From Prauserella flavalba (GTDB taxonomy: Bacteria > Actinomycetota > Actinomycetes > Mycobacteriales > Pseudonocardiaceae), in NCBI RefSeq assembly GCF_003202235.1, contig NZ_MASU01000019.1, forward strand, positions 44,852 to 108,851: a DNA stretch of 64,000 nucleotides, written 5' to 3'. Below are positions 48,761 through 58,053 of this stretch, piece after piece. The notes below the pieces were generated by a model. It worked only from the letters and a program-made list of their open reading frames with translations. It was not told where the DNA came from and did no database searches. Position 1 is the stretch's first letter. Each line of letters opens with the position of its first letter. A program made the translations under genes and the position numbers.

Positions 48761-49888
48761 ATGGGTGCTCCCGCCATGACGACCGGCGGTGCAGGCACGA
48801 ACCGTTCCGTGCCAGAGGGCCGTAGGGCGGCCGTCGTGGACTGTGATGTCCACGCCGTCCTTCCTTCGGCCAGGAACCTGCTGCCCTACCTGGACGACTA
48901 CTGGGCCGATCAACTGGTCGCGCAGCTGGCTCCGTACTACGAGCCCGGCTACCACCCGCCCGCCTCACCGATCGCGGAGCGACCCGGGGCCACGCCCGGT
49001 CCGGACGGGCGCGCCGGCACCGCCGTCGACGCACTCGTCGCGGACGTCTTCACCGACGGCGGACCCGACTTCGCCGTGCTGAACTGTCTCTACGGCGTCC
49101 AGCAGATCCACCAGCCGCGCCGGGAGATCGCCCACGCCCGCGCTCTCAACGACTGGATCGCGCGGGAGTGGCTGGACGCCGACGACCGGCTCCGGGCCTC
49201 GATCGCCGTACCGCAGGGCACCCCCGACGCGGCGGCCGAGGAGATCGACCGGTGCGCGGCCGACGGCAGGTTCGCCCAGGTGCTGCTGCTCGGCCAGTCC
49301 GAGCTGCCCTACGGGAGGCAGATCAACTGGCCGATCTGGGAAGCCGCCGAGCGTCACGGTCTGCCGGTGGCCCTGCACATCGGCGGGGTGTTCCGGCAAG
49401 CGCCGACCTCGGTCGGCTGGCCCAGCACCTACCTGGAGTGGTACGTCGGGCAGCAGTCCAACCTCGAAGCACAGCTCGCCTCGATCGTCTCCGAGGGCGT
49501 GCTGCAGAAGTTCCCCTCGACCCGGATCGTGGTCAGCGAGCTCGGGTTCGGCTGGGTTCCGCCGTTCCTGTGGAAGTTCGACAAGCTCTGGAAGAGCTAC
49601 CGGCCCGATGTGCCGTGGCTGACCGAGCGGCCTTCCGACCTGATCCGCCGTCACGTCCGCTTCACCACCGCCCCCTCCGACGGCTTCGAGCAGCCGGGAG
49701 CGCTTGATCGCCTCGTCGACCGGCTGGGCTCGCAGGACATGCTCGTCTACTCCAGCGATTACCCGCACCGCCATCACTCCGCGCCGCGCGAGATCGAGAA
49801 CGGCAGCTCGGATCCCGCGCTGATCGACCGGATCCGGCGCGCCAACGCCTTCGACCTCTACGGCCTCAGCGTCCCCTCGGACCTCTGA
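48761..49888 (+). CDS. Amidohydrolase-2 family metallohydrolase/decarboxylase (first of a pair)
   Basis: 375 residues from ATG 48761, with GGAG 7 nt upstream. The N-terminal metal motif is VVDCDVHAVLPS; His in VALHIGGVF is the central ligand; Asp lies in YSSDYPHRHHSA near the end. TYLEWYVGQQSNLEAQLASI and RIVVSELGFGWVPPFLWKFD follow the pattern of ACMSD/gamma-resorcylate decarboxylase relatives. The protein is a metal-dependent hydrolase or non-oxidative decarboxylase of an aromatic-like acid. A similar protein is encoded 21 nt later, so the two may form a hetero-oligomer. The substrate is not known. Confidence 0.9.
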   Translation: MGAPAMTTGGAGTNRSVPEGRRAAVVDCDVHAVLPSARNLLPYLDDYWADQLVAQLAPYYEPGYHPPASPIAERPGATPGPDGRAGTAVDALVADVFTDGGPDFAVLNCLYGVQQIHQPRREIAHARALNDWIAREWLDADDRLRASIAVPQGTPDAAAEEIDRCAADGRFAQVLLLGQSELPYGRQINWPIWEAAERHGLPVALHIGGVFRQAPTSVGWPSTYLEWYVGQQSNLEAQLASIVSEGVLQKFPSTRIVVSELGFGWVPPFLWKFDKLWKSYRPDVPWLTERPSDLIRRHVRFTTAPSDGFEQPGALDRLVDRLGSQDMLVYSSDYPHRHHSAPREIENGSSDPALIDRIRRANAFDLYGLSVPSDL

Positions 49889-49909
49889 ACCGACGGAAAG
49901 GTGACCACG

Positions 49910-51046
49910 ATGACCACATTGCAGGAGCGGCCGTACACAGTGGACCTGCCGGTTCCGAGGGTGACCACCGGCATCGCCGACGTCGACATCCATCCGGTGC
50001 CGCCGGCGGACGCGCTGACCGCGTACCTTCCGCGTCGCTGGCGGGAGATCGTGCGCGAGTACGGGGTCCGCACCACCAACGGCCTGTTCAACCTCGGCGA
50101 GTACCCGCAGCTCTACGGCGGCGCCATGCGGGCCGACACCTGGCCGGAAACCGGTTTCCCCGGCTCCGATCTCGACCTGATTCGCAAGCAGTTGCTGGAT
50201 CTCTACGACGTCCAACTCGGTGTCCTGCAATGCATCTCGCCCGGCGGGCAGGCCCTGAATCCGGCATCCCAGGCACTGCGTCCCGAGCTCGCCGACGCCC
50301 TCACCCGTGCGGTGAACGACTGGCAGCTCGAGCACCTCGTGCGGCCGGAGCCCCGGTTGCGTGCCGCGATCTCGGTCGCCTTCGAAAGTCCCGACCTCGC
50401 GACCGCGGAGATCGACCGGCTGGGTTCGCATCCCGGGGTGGTCGCGGTCCTGGGGCTCAGCAAGACCCGCGATCCGCTCGGCAGCCGGCGGTACTGGCCG
50501 ATCTACGAGGCGATGATCGACAACGGGCTGCCGATGCAGGTCCATCTCTCGCAGGGCGGCGGAAATCCCAGCACCGGCACCGGTTGGGCGTCCTACCACA
50601 CCGAGTACCACGTCGGGCAGGTGCAGAGCTTCCAGTCGCAGCTCCTCAGCCTGGTGCTGTCCGGGACGTTCGACCGTTACCCGGAGCTGCGGATCATGTT
50701 CGTGGAGGGGAATGTCGCGCACTTCGTGCCGTTGCTGCAGCGCCTGGACTACCACTGGGAGACGTTGCGCAGCGAGGTGCCCGATCTGCAGCGCAAACCC
50801 TCGGAGTACCTCGCCGACCACGTCTGGGTCTCGACCCAGCCGATCGACGAGCCCGACAAGCCCGCCCACTTGGAGGAGTACATCGAGGAGTTCGGCGCCG
50901 ACAACGTGCTGTTCGCCTCCGACTATCCGCACTTCGACTTCGACGCGCCGAACGCGGTCTTCCCGCCCTCGTTCCCGGCGGAACTGAAGGACAAGATCCT
51001 GCGCGGCAACGCCGTGCGCTTCTTCGGCCTGGAGGACGGCGCGTGA
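49910..51046 (+). CDS. Amidohydrolase-2 family metallohydrolase (second of a pair)
   Basis: 378 residues from ATG 49910, about 9 nt after GGAAAGG; a GTG at 49901 is an in-frame alternative. Ligands: GIADVDIHPVPPADAL at the start, His in MQVHLSQGGG, Asp in FASDYPHFDFDAPN near the end. It has the amidohydrolase-2 pattern YHTEYHVGQVQSFQ and FVEGNVAHFVPLLQRLDYHW. Overlap with the Rieske gene by GTGA suggests a single complex or tight co-expression with redox partners. Its relation to the preceding gene is duplication followed by divergence. Confidence 0.9.
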   Translation: MTTLQERPYTVDLPVPRVTTGIADVDIHPVPPADALTAYLPRRWREIVREYGVRTTNGLFNLGEYPQLYGGAMRADTWPETGFPGSDLDLIRKQLLDLYDVQLGVLQCISPGGQALNPASQALRPELADALTRAVNDWQLEHLVRPEPRLRAAISVAFESPDLATAEIDRLGSHPGVVAVLGLSKTRDPLGSRRYWPIYEAMIDNGLPMQVHLSQGGGNPSTGTGWASYHTEYHVGQVQSFQSQLLSLVLSGTFDRYPELRIMFVEGNVAHFVPLLQRLDYHWETLRSEVPDLQRKPSEYLADHVWVSTQPIDEPDKPAHLEEYIEEFGADNVLFASDYPHFDFDAPNAVFPPSFPAELKDKILRGNAVRFFGLEDGA

Positions 51047-51549
51047 CCCGCTACATCGTCGCCAACGCCACGGACATCGCGCCGGGCGAGCGGAAGATCG
51101 TCGAGCTGGAAGGCCGCTCGGTGGGCATCTTCAACCTCGACGGCGAGTACTACGCCCTGTTGAACAGATGCCCCCACGCCGGCGCGCCGCTCTGCGAGCA
51201 CGGGACCGTCTTCGGCGTCTCGTCGGCCGAAAGCCCGGACAAGCCGATCGACTACGAGCGGCAGCGTTCGCTGCGCTGTCCCTGGCACGCGTGGGAATTC
51301 GACATCCGCACCGGTGTGTCGTTCTACGACCCCCGCAACGCGAGGGTGCGCAAGTACGAGGTGGACGTCGTCCCCGGCTCGCCCCAGGACGTGGCCGGCC
51401 CGGACGGCGGCCGTCAGGAGGGGCCACTGGTCCTCGAGGGCTACGCCGTGTCGGTCGAGGGGGACGTCGTCGTCGTCGACACCAGCCGGCGGCGGCCGGG
51501 CCGTACCCGCGAACAGGCCGCGGAACGCCGTCCCGCCGCCACGGCCTGA
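51043..51549 (+). CDS. Rieske [2Fe-2S] ferredoxin-like protein
   Basis: 168 residues from GTG 51043 in a GTGA overlap. The cluster ligands are Cys43 and His45 (RCPHAGAPL) and Cys79 and His82 (LRCPWHAWEFD). It is larger than classical Rieske ferredoxins (about 105 residues) and lacks the catalytic mononuclear-iron domain of oxygenase alpha subunits. A C-terminal Arg-rich tail is present. It probably shuttles electrons from the reductase encoded 20 nt downstream to an oxygenase, but none is encoded in this operon. Confidence 0.9.
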   Translation: MTRYIVANATDIAPGERKIVELEGRSVGIFNLDGEYYALLNRCPHAGAPLCEHGTVFGVSSAESPDKPIDYERQRSLRCPWHAWEFDIRTGVSFYDPRNARVRKYEVDVVPGSPQDVAGPDGGRQEGPLVLEGYAVSVEGDVVVVDTSRRRPGRTREQAAERRPAATA

Positions 51550-51569
51550 GCGATCTCAGCGGAGGAGTC

Positions 51570-52544
51570 ATGATCGCCAACCCAGCCGGGCCCACCGGCG
51601 AGCCGCGCGAACTCGTCACTGTCGTCGCCACCAAGGACATCGTCGCCGACGATGTCGCCGTCGTGGAACTCGAGCCGGCGAAAGGGGAGCGGCTGCCCGC
51701 ATGGACGCCCGGGGCCCACCTGGATCTCGTGCTGGAGCCGGATCTCGTGCGCCAGTACTCGTTGTGCGGCGACCCGGAGAAGCCGGACGCCTGGCGCATC
51801 GGCGTCCTGCGGGAAGCCGACGGCCGCGGCGGCTCGGTGCACGTCCATGACCGCGTCCAGGTCGGCGACAAGATCCGCTGCCGGGGACCCCGTAACAACT
51901 TCCCCCTCGTCGACGCGGCCGAGTACGTCTTCGTCGCGGGCGGCATCGGCATCACGCCGATGTTGCCGATGATCGCGCGCTGCGCGGCGCGGAACCGTCC
52001 GTGGAGTCTCGTGTACGGCGGACGCACCCGCGCTTCGATGGCGTTCCTCGACGAGCTCGCGCCCTACGGCGACCGCGTCACCGTGCGTCCACAGGACGAG
52101 TACGGGCACATCGACCTCGCGGCGGCGCTGGGCGAACCCCGGGACGGGGTCGCGGTCTACTGCTGCGGACCGGCTCCGCTGATCGGCGCCGTCGAGGAGT
52201 ACTGCACCGCGTGGCCGGACGGGACGCTGCACGTCGAGCGGTTCCGCGCCGCCGAGAACGTGCTCGACGGGCGGAACACCGCCTTCGAGGTCGTCTGTGA
52301 CTACTCGGAGATGGTCGTCGGCGTGGCCGCGGGGCAGACGATCGTCGACGCGCTCGCCGCGGCGGGCATCGCGGTCCCGACCTCGTGCCGCGAAGGGACC
52401 TGCGGTACCTGCGAGACGGTCGTCCTCGACGGCGTTCCCGACCACCGCGACTCCTATCTGAGCCCGCAGGAGCGCGTGAGCAACGAAGTGATGACCCCGT
52501 GCTGCTCGCGGTCACTCACCCCGCGCCTCGTCCTCGACCTGTGA
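51570..52544 (+). CDS. VanB/PDR-type flavin-[2Fe-2S] reductase
   Basis: 324 residues. The ATG at 51570 follows GGAGGAG; the long upstream frame is a shadow of the Rieske gene. The flavin domain has VRQYSLCGDPE; the NAD domain starts YVFVAGGIGITPMLPMI; the ferredoxin domain has Cys273, Cys278 and Cys281 (SCREGTCGTC) and Cys311. It is a paralogue of the reductase at 26321. It can deliver electrons to the Rieske protein. Presence of both without an oxygenase alpha subunit is unusual. Confidence 0.92.
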   Translation: MIANPAGPTGEPRELVTVVATKDIVADDVAVVELEPAKGERLPAWTPGAHLDLVLEPDLVRQYSLCGDPEKPDAWRIGVLREADGRGGSVHVHDRVQVGDKIRCRGPRNNFPLVDAAEYVFVAGGIGITPMLPMIARCAARNRPWSLVYGGRTRASMAFLDELAPYGDRVTVRPQDEYGHIDLAAALGEPRDGVAVYCCGPAPLIGAVEEYCTAWPDGTLHVERFRAAENVLDGRNTAFEVVCDYSEMVVGVAAGQTIVDALAAAGIAVPTSCREGTCGTCETVVLDGVPDHRDSYLSPQERVSNEVMTPCCSRSLTPRLVLDL

Positions 52545-52590
52545 CCCCGGCCGGAAAACGCAAAACCACTGCACGAAGGAGTGCGCTGAC

Positions 52591-53322
52591 ATGAGTGACC
52601 AGACGAGCACACCGGCCGGGTCGGCCGTGATCGTGGGAGGAGCCCGCGGAATCGGGCTCGCCGCCGTAGGCCTCGCCGCTTCCCGCGTCGCCGCGATGAC
52701 CGTGCTCGACCTGCCCGAGGAGGCTCCACAGGTCGGTAAAGCCTTTCCGGGCGCGCGGTACCAGTGTGCCGACGTACTGGATCCCACGAGCCTGGAGAAG
52801 GGCTTCGCGCTGGCCGCCGAACGCGGGCCGGTGACGAGCGTCTTCGTTCCGGCGGGCATCACGCTGCCGGCCCCGCTGCTCGAGGTGCGCCAGGAGGACG
52901 CGCAGCGCTGCCTGATGATCAACATCATGGGGGCGGTCAACACGATCCAGGCGGCGGCGCCCCACCTCGCGCCGGACGCCTCGATCGTGCTCTGCGCGTC
53001 CGTGGCCGCCTACACCGGCGGTGGCTACATCGGTGGACCGGTCTACGGCGCCTCCAAGGCCGCCGTCATCAGCCTGACCAAGGGTGCGGCCCGGGAGCTC
53101 GCACCGCGCAAGGTCCGGGTCAACTGTGTGGCCCCGGGAACCACCGCCACCGGGATGATCGGCGACGACCCGGACGTCCACGCGATGTTCGTCGAACGTT
53201 CGCTGGTCGGCAGGCTGGCCAGCCCCGAGGACATCGCCGAGTCCGTGCTGTACCTGTGGTCGCCGGCTTCGTCGTTCATGACCGGCGCCGTGCTCGATGT
53301 CAACGGCGGAATCAGGCTCTGA
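52591..53322 (+). CDS. Short-chain dehydrogenase/reductase
   Basis: 243-residue SDR from an ATG (MSDQTSTPAGSAV) after AAGGAG. The cofactor motif is VGGARGIGLAAVGLA; NNAG is replaced by VPAG. Catalytic Ser is in CASVAAYTGG and the Tyr/Lys pair in VYGASKAAV. The end reads MTGAVLDVNGG. It lies between the reductase and the thiolase genes and probably oxidises a hydroxy intermediate. The substrate is unassigned. Confidence 0.92.
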   Translation: MSDQTSTPAGSAVIVGGARGIGLAAVGLAASRVAAMTVLDLPEEAPQVGKAFPGARYQCADVLDPTSLEKGFALAAERGPVTSVFVPAGITLPAPLLEVRQEDAQRCLMINIMGAVNTIQAAAPHLAPDASIVLCASVAAYTGGGYIGGPVYGASKAAVISLTKGAARELAPRKVRVNCVAPGTTATGMIGDDPDVHAMFVERSLVGRLASPEDIAESVLYLWSPASSFMTGAVLDVNGGIRL

Positions 53323-53348
53323 ACTCCCGCCCCCACCTGGAGGTTTCC

Positions 53349-54521
53349 ATGACACAGCACCCGCATTTGACCGGCTGGGCGCACACGCGGTTCGGCAAGT
53401 CCGAGCAACCGGACGTGGAGTCGCTGATGGCCGAGGTCAGCGCCGCCGCCGTCGAGGACTCCGGGCTCACGCCCGACGACATCGATGCCGTCTCCGTCGG
53501 GGTCTACGGCACCGACACGACCAACCAGCGGTTCGAGGCCGCACTCGTCGGCACCGGCACGCCCGAGCTCGCCGGTGTCCCCGCCGTGCGTTCCGAGAAC
53601 GCGTGCGCCACGGGCAGCGCCGCGCTCTACGCCGCGCTCGACATGATCGAGGCCGGCCGGGCCCGCGCGGTACTCGTCGTCGGGGCCGAGAAGATGACCC
53701 GTGCCCCCGCTGCGACAGTCACCGACGTCCTCCTCGGCGCCGCCTACCTGCCCACCGAAGGGCGATACGGCAGCTTTCCCGCCGTGTTCGCCTGGCTGGC
53801 CCGCGAGTACGCCCGGCGCTACGGCGACCCCCGTGACGCGCTCGCCCGCATCGCCGCCAAGAACCACCGCAACGGCGTGGACAATCCCTACGCCCACTTG
53901 CGACGCGACCTCGGCTACGAGTTCTGCGTGACCGCATCGGAACGCAACCCGGTCGTCGCCGATCCGCTCCTGCGCACCGACTGCTCCATGGTCTCCGACG
54001 GTGCCGCCGCCATCGTGGTGACCACGGCCGACGTGGCGCGCGCCGCCCGCCGGGCGGTCGCGGTGCGAGGGCGGGCGCAGGCCAACGACCCCATGCCGCT
54101 CACCTCGCGGCCGGATCCGCTCGCGTTCGACGCGGCCGCCGCCGCCTTCCGCGGCGCGCTGCGCGAGGCGGATGTCGGTCTGGCCGAGCTCGATCTGCTC
54201 GAGACACACGACTGCTTCACCGTCGCCGAGCTCCTGCAGTACGAGGCCTTCGGGCTCGCCGAACCGGGCAAGGGAAGCCTGCTGCCCGCCGAAGGTCGTA
54301 CCGACCGTGACGGCGCGTTCCCGGTGAACGTGTCCGGTGGGCTCAAGGCGAAGGGGCATCCCATCGGGGCCACCGGGGTGTCCCAGCACGTGCTCGCCGC
54401 GATGCAGCTCGTCGGTGAGGCGGGCGGGATGCAGCTGCCCCGGGCGCGACGGGCTGCCGTGTTCAACATGGGCGGCGCCGCCGTCGCCAATTACGCGACC
54501 GTCCTGGAGGCCGGCCGATGA
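53349..54521 (+). CDS. Thiolase-family protein (SCP2/acetyl-CoA acetyltransferase-like)
   Basis: 390 residues from ATG 53349 after GGAGG. The nucleophile Cys86 is in SENACATGSAAL. Downstream motifs LLETHDCFTVAEL and SGGLKAKGHPIGATGVSQH carry the other catalytic His. The Gly-rich end FNMGGAAVANYATVLE is typical of the SCP-x/lipid-transfer-type thiolases, which cleave 3-oxoacyl-CoA with bulky side chains. It overlaps the CoA ligase by ATGA. It is the only thiolase in the window and could also serve the acyl-CoA locus at 4589-15922, though that is remote. Confidence 0.92.
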   Translation: MTQHPHLTGWAHTRFGKSEQPDVESLMAEVSAAAVEDSGLTPDDIDAVSVGVYGTDTTNQRFEAALVGTGTPELAGVPAVRSENACATGSAALYAALDMIEAGRARAVLVVGAEKMTRAPAATVTDVLLGAAYLPTEGRYGSFPAVFAWLAREYARRYGDPRDALARIAAKNHRNGVDNPYAHLRRDLGYEFCVTASERNPVVADPLLRTDCSMVSDGAAAIVVTTADVARAARRAVAVRGRAQANDPMPLTSRPDPLAFDAAAAAFRGALREADVGLAELDLLETHDCFTVAELLQYEAFGLAEPGKGSLLPAEGRTDRDGAFPVNVSGGLKAKGHPIGATGVSQHVLAAMQLVGEAGGMQLPRARRAAVFNMGGAAVANYATVLEAGR

Positions 54522-56086
54522 ACACCCCGACTCGTGCCGTCAACGTGGCGGAAATGCTCGCGCAGACCGCGCGCCGACTGCCCGAGGCCACCGCGGTGGT
54601 GCACGGCCGGACCCGGTGGACCTGGCGCATGCTCGATGAGGCCGCCGACCGGGTGTGCGCCGAGCTTCGGCGCCGGGGCGTGAGCCGCGGCGACTGCGTC
54701 CTGCTGCACGGCCACAACCATCCCGAGTACATCCAGTCCCTGTACGGGATCTGGCGCGCGGGCGCGGCGGTGGCGCCCACCAACGTGAGGCTCACCCCGG
54801 CGGATGTCGCGGTGATCGCCGACGTGTGCCGGCCGGTCACCATGATCGCCGCGGCGGACGTGGAAGCGCACGTGGAGGCCGTGCGCGACGTGACGGGATT
54901 GCCGGGCGGCGTGCTGTGGCTCGGAGCTGAGGCCTCCGCCGATACCGTCGCCGCGCTGCCTGCCGCGTCACCCGCTCCGGAAACGGTCTACGTGGGCGAT
55001 CATGCGTGGTACTTCTTCACCTCCGGCACCAGCGGGTCGCCCAAGGCCGCGATCCTGACCCACGACCAGCTCGGGTTCGTCACCACCAACCACGCCGCGG
55101 ATCTGATGCCCGGCCTGTCCGAGACCGATGTCTCGCTCGCTGTGGCTCCGCTGTCGCACGGCGCGGGCGTGCATCTCCTGCCCCAGGTCGCCCGCGGCGC
55201 GGCGACGGTCCTTCCGGAGGGCCCGGGGCTGCGGCCGGAGGAGGTGTGGGAGCTGGTCGAGCGGGAGCGGGTGACCAACATGTTCACCGTCCCGACCATT
55301 CTGAAGATGCTCGCCGGGGACCCCTCGGCCGACAAGTTCGACCACTCCTCGCTACGGCACGTGATCTACGCGGGTGCCCCGATGCTCAACGCCGACCGCG
55401 ACCACGCGCTGGACGTCCTCGGACCGGTTCTCGTGCAGTATTACGGCCTGGGAGAGGTCACCGGCAACATCACCGTCCTCACGCCTGCCGACCACGGCAG
55501 GCCCCAGCCACCCGAGTTCGAGATCGGAACCTGTGGCCGGCCCCGGACCGGCATGCAGATCGCCATCCTCGACGCCGACCGGACCGAGCTCGGGCCGGGC
55601 GAGATCGGGGAGATCTGCGTGGCCGGCCCCGCCGTGTGCGCAGGCTATCTGCGCAACGAGGAGGCGACGGCGGCCGCGTTCGACGGCGGCTGGTTCCACA
55701 CCGGCGACCTCGGGGCCGTCGATGAGCACGGCTACCTCTACATCACCGGGCGCGCATCGGACATGTACATCTCGGGCGGGTCCAATGTGCACCCCCGCGA
55801 CATCGAGGAGAAGCTCGTCGCTCACCCCGCGGTCGCCGAGGCCGCGGTGCTCGGCATGCCACACCCGAAATGGGGCGAGATCGGGGTCGCGGTCTGGGTG
55901 CGCCAGCCCGGTCACGACACCGGCGACGCCGAGCTGCGCGACTGGCTCGAACCCAAGCTGGCCCGGTACAAGCTGCCCCGCCAGTTCATCCGCTGGCGGG
56001 AGCTGCCCAAGTCCGGCTACGGAAAGATCGTCAAGCGCACCATCCGTGATCAGCTCATGGCCGCGGGCTGGACCGCGCCCGACTGA
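54518..56086 (+). CDS. AMP-dependent acyl-CoA ligase
   Basis: 522 residues from ATG 54518 in an ATGA overlap. Phosphate loop YFFTSGTSGSPKAAIL at about residue 164, QYYGLGEVTGN, hinge motif GRASDMYISGGSNV, and the catalytic Lys in SGYGKIVKRT near the end. It activates an aromatic or lipid-like carboxylic acid. Pairing with thiolase, SDR and hydrolase genes suggests the product acid is processed by CoA chemistry. The substrate is not derivable from motifs. Confidence 0.92.
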   Translation: MNTPTRAVNVAEMLAQTARRLPEATAVVHGRTRWTWRMLDEAADRVCAELRRRGVSRGDCVLLHGHNHPEYIQSLYGIWRAGAAVAPTNVRLTPADVAVIADVCRPVTMIAAADVEAHVEAVRDVTGLPGGVLWLGAEASADTVAALPAASPAPETVYVGDHAWYFFTSGTSGSPKAAILTHDQLGFVTTNHAADLMPGLSETDVSLAVAPLSHGAGVHLLPQVARGAATVLPEGPGLRPEEVWELVERERVTNMFTVPTILKMLAGDPSADKFDHSSLRHVIYAGAPMLNADRDHALDVLGPVLVQYYGLGEVTGNITVLTPADHGRPQPPEFEIGTCGRPRTGMQIAILDADRTELGPGEIGEICVAGPAVCAGYLRNEEATAAAFDGGWFHTGDLGAVDEHGYLYITGRASDMYISGGSNVHPRDIEEKLVAHPAVAEAAVLGMPHPKWGEIGVAVWVRQPGHDTGDAELRDWLEPKLARYKLPRQFIRWRELPKSGYGKIVKRTIRDQLMAAGWTAPD

Positions 56087-56140
56087 ACATTCCCTCCGAA
56101 CCGGCCTCCTCCACCGGCAACCGATCGAAAAGAGGTTCCC

Positions 56141-57475
56141 GTGAGCAACTCGTCAACGTCGACGACACCGCCGGCCGCCCGCTGGCGGCGAACAGGTCTG
56201 CTGCTCTTCCTCGTTTACCTGGTCGCCTTCGCGGAGCGGGCGAACATCAGCGTCGCCGCACCCGCGATCAGCGCCGACCTCCACCTCGCCGCGACGACGA
56301 TCGGCGTGGTGCTGTCGGCGTTCTTCTGGGGCTACATCCTCACTCAGGTCCCCGGCGGCTGGCTCGCGGGAAAGATCGGCCCGACCAAGGTCATCGCAGG
56401 CGCACTGTTCTGCTGGGGTGTCGTCTCGATCGGACAGGCACTCTCCGGCTCCACCACGGCGATGATCGTCTGGCGGTTCCTGATGGGCCTGTCCGAGGGC
56501 GTGGTCTGGCCGGCGTTCGCGGTCATGTTCGTCGTCTGGTTCCCGCTGCGGGAGCGAGCTCGTGCGGCAGGTCTCTCGCTCTTCGCGCTCCCCGCGTCGT
56601 CGATCATCATGGTCCCTTCGGCGGGCTGGCTGATCGAGACCTGGGATTGGCGTGTCATGTTCGTGGTGCAGGGCCTGCCCGCGTTCGTGCTGGCGTTCGT
56701 GGTGTTGCGGTACCTGAAGGACTCGCCGGAACAGGACGCCAGGCTGTCCGACGCCGAACGTGACCACATCCTCGCGACCCGTGCCGAGCGCGCAACCGGC
56801 GCCGAGGCCGCCTCGTTCTGGACGGTGTTGAGGTCACCGGCCGTCTGGGCCTGCTGCCTCGTGTACTTCCTGTGGTTGACCGGTTTCTACAGCTTCGGCC
56901 TGTGGCTGCCCACCGTGGTCGGGCAGCTGTCCTCACGGGGAATCGGCGCGGTCGGGCTCCTGTCCGTCATTCCATTCGCCATCGCCGGCGCGGCCATGCT
57001 GTTGAACTCGCGGGCCGCCGATCGTTCGACGCGCCCGAAGTCCTGGTTCGTCATTCCGCCACTGGCCGTCGGTGGCGTCGCGCTGCTGTTGCAGCAGTTC
57101 CTGCCTGCCACGCTGGGCGTCCAGCTGACGCTCATGGTCGTCACCGGAATCGGTGTGTACGCGGCGTTCGGACCGTGGTGGGCATGGGCCCTGCAGTACA
57201 TCGCTCCCGAACAGGCGGGCCAGGCCAGCGGGATGATCAATCTGATGGGCAGTTTCGGCGGTGTCGTCGGCCCGGTGATCGTCGGATTCGTCGCCACCGA
57301 GGGACACGCCGCGAGCGGGCTCTACGTCCTGGGTTTCTGCCTGCTCGTCGGCGCCCTCGTCGCATTCGGCATCGCCCGCGTCGCCCCGCGCAACTGGGCG
57401 GCCACCACCGCGGCTGCCGCCGTGAGGGCGAAGTCCACTGTGCTCGAACACTCCGAAGAGGCCCCGAAGCGGTAG
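56141..57475 (+). CDS. MFS transporter, anion:cation symporter (ACS) type
   Basis: 444 residues from GTG 56141 after AAAAGAGG. About 12 transmembrane segments. The start of helix 1 reads LLLFLVYLVAFAERANISVA, and GYILTQVPGGWLAGKIGPTK is the loop typical of ACS transporters (hexuronate, phthalate, tartrate). EGVVWPAFAVMFVVWFPLRE is the helix 4-5 signature. It is the last gene of the IclR-associated operon and probably imports its substrate, likely an organic anion. Confidence 0.92.
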   Translation: MSNSSTSTTPPAARWRRTGLLLFLVYLVAFAERANISVAAPAISADLHLAATTIGVVLSAFFWGYILTQVPGGWLAGKIGPTKVIAGALFCWGVVSIGQALSGSTTAMIVWRFLMGLSEGVVWPAFAVMFVVWFPLRERARAAGLSLFALPASSIIMVPSAGWLIETWDWRVMFVVQGLPAFVLAFVVLRYLKDSPEQDARLSDAERDHILATRAERATGAEAASFWTVLRSPAVWACCLVYFLWLTGFYSFGLWLPTVVGQLSSRGIGAVGLLSVIPFAIAGAAMLLNSRAADRSTRPKSWFVIPPLAVGGVALLLQQFLPATLGVQLTLMVVTGIGVYAAFGPWWAWALQYIAPEQAGQASGMINLMGSFGGVVGPVIVGFVATEGHAASGLYVLGFCLLVGALVAFGIARVAPRNWAATTAAAAVRAKSTVLEHSEEAPKR

Positions 57476-57500
57476 TCACCGCCGCTGCAGAGACGGCCTT

Positions 57501-57533
57501 GCGGCGCCCGCGCGACCACCGTGCGGGCGCCGC
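57501..57533. terminator. Stem-loop terminator after the MFS gene
   Basis: A perfect 11-bp stem GCGGCGCCCGC (57501-57511) / GCGGGCGCCGC (57523-57533) with an 11-nt loop lies 25 nt after the MFS stop and 8 nt before the end of the convergent TetR remnant. It may stop transcription from both sides. Confidence 0.65.
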
Positions 57534-57540
57534 CAGCGCG

Positions 57541-57840
57541 TCAGCGCGCTGTGCCGCAGAGATCGAGTGCGATCGCCGAGAGTTCGTCGACGAGGTGTGG
57601 CCTGCCGGCGTAGCGGCGGGTCCGGGTGAATTCGTTGACCAGGGCGAGGGCGCCGTGGATGCGGAGCCTGCCGCCCGCTTCGTCCACCTCGGGGTTCGCC
57701 CGGCGGAGCAGATGGACGAGTTCGGCGACGTATTCCTGCTGGCCGGCGCGTGCGGGCGGGAGATACCGTTCGGGCAGGGCCGCGACCTCGTGAACGAGGA
57801 TCGCCATCAGGTCGCCGTGCTCGATGCGAGGTCTGGGAAC
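57541..57840 (-). pseudogene. TetR-family regulator remnant (C-terminal part only)
   Basis: The frame encodes LMAILVHEVAALPERYLPP, RAGQQEYVAELVHLLRRANP and VDEAGGRLRIHGALALVNEF, matching the ligand domain of a TetR subfamily common in actinomycetes. The open frame continues upstream to 58005, but its Pro/Arg/Ala-rich sequence shows no helix-turn-helix in this or the other minus-strand frames up to the LCP gene stop at 58054. The DNA-binding half is therefore missing. Without it the product could not act as a repressor. Confidence 0.6.
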
Positions 57841-58053
57841 CGCTTCCTGACAACACCCCGCCGCTGCGACCGGCCTGGCAACCGGAAGCTCGCTGCCGGC
57901 ACGGGAACTCGGGTTCGCGTGCGCTCTCGACGGTCGCGGACCGCGTCCGGCGTCGCGGGGTCTCCAAGACGCCGTGAGGGCGGCGTACCGACCGACCCTG
58001 CGCAACGCGATCCGCCCGCCCAGCTCAACAGGCTCCGCCGCTGGCCCGCGGCC

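Noticed and set aside
57836..58053. N-terminal half of the TetR remnant in another frame
   Set aside because: All three minus-strand frames were read; none shows a helix-turn-helix of TetR type.
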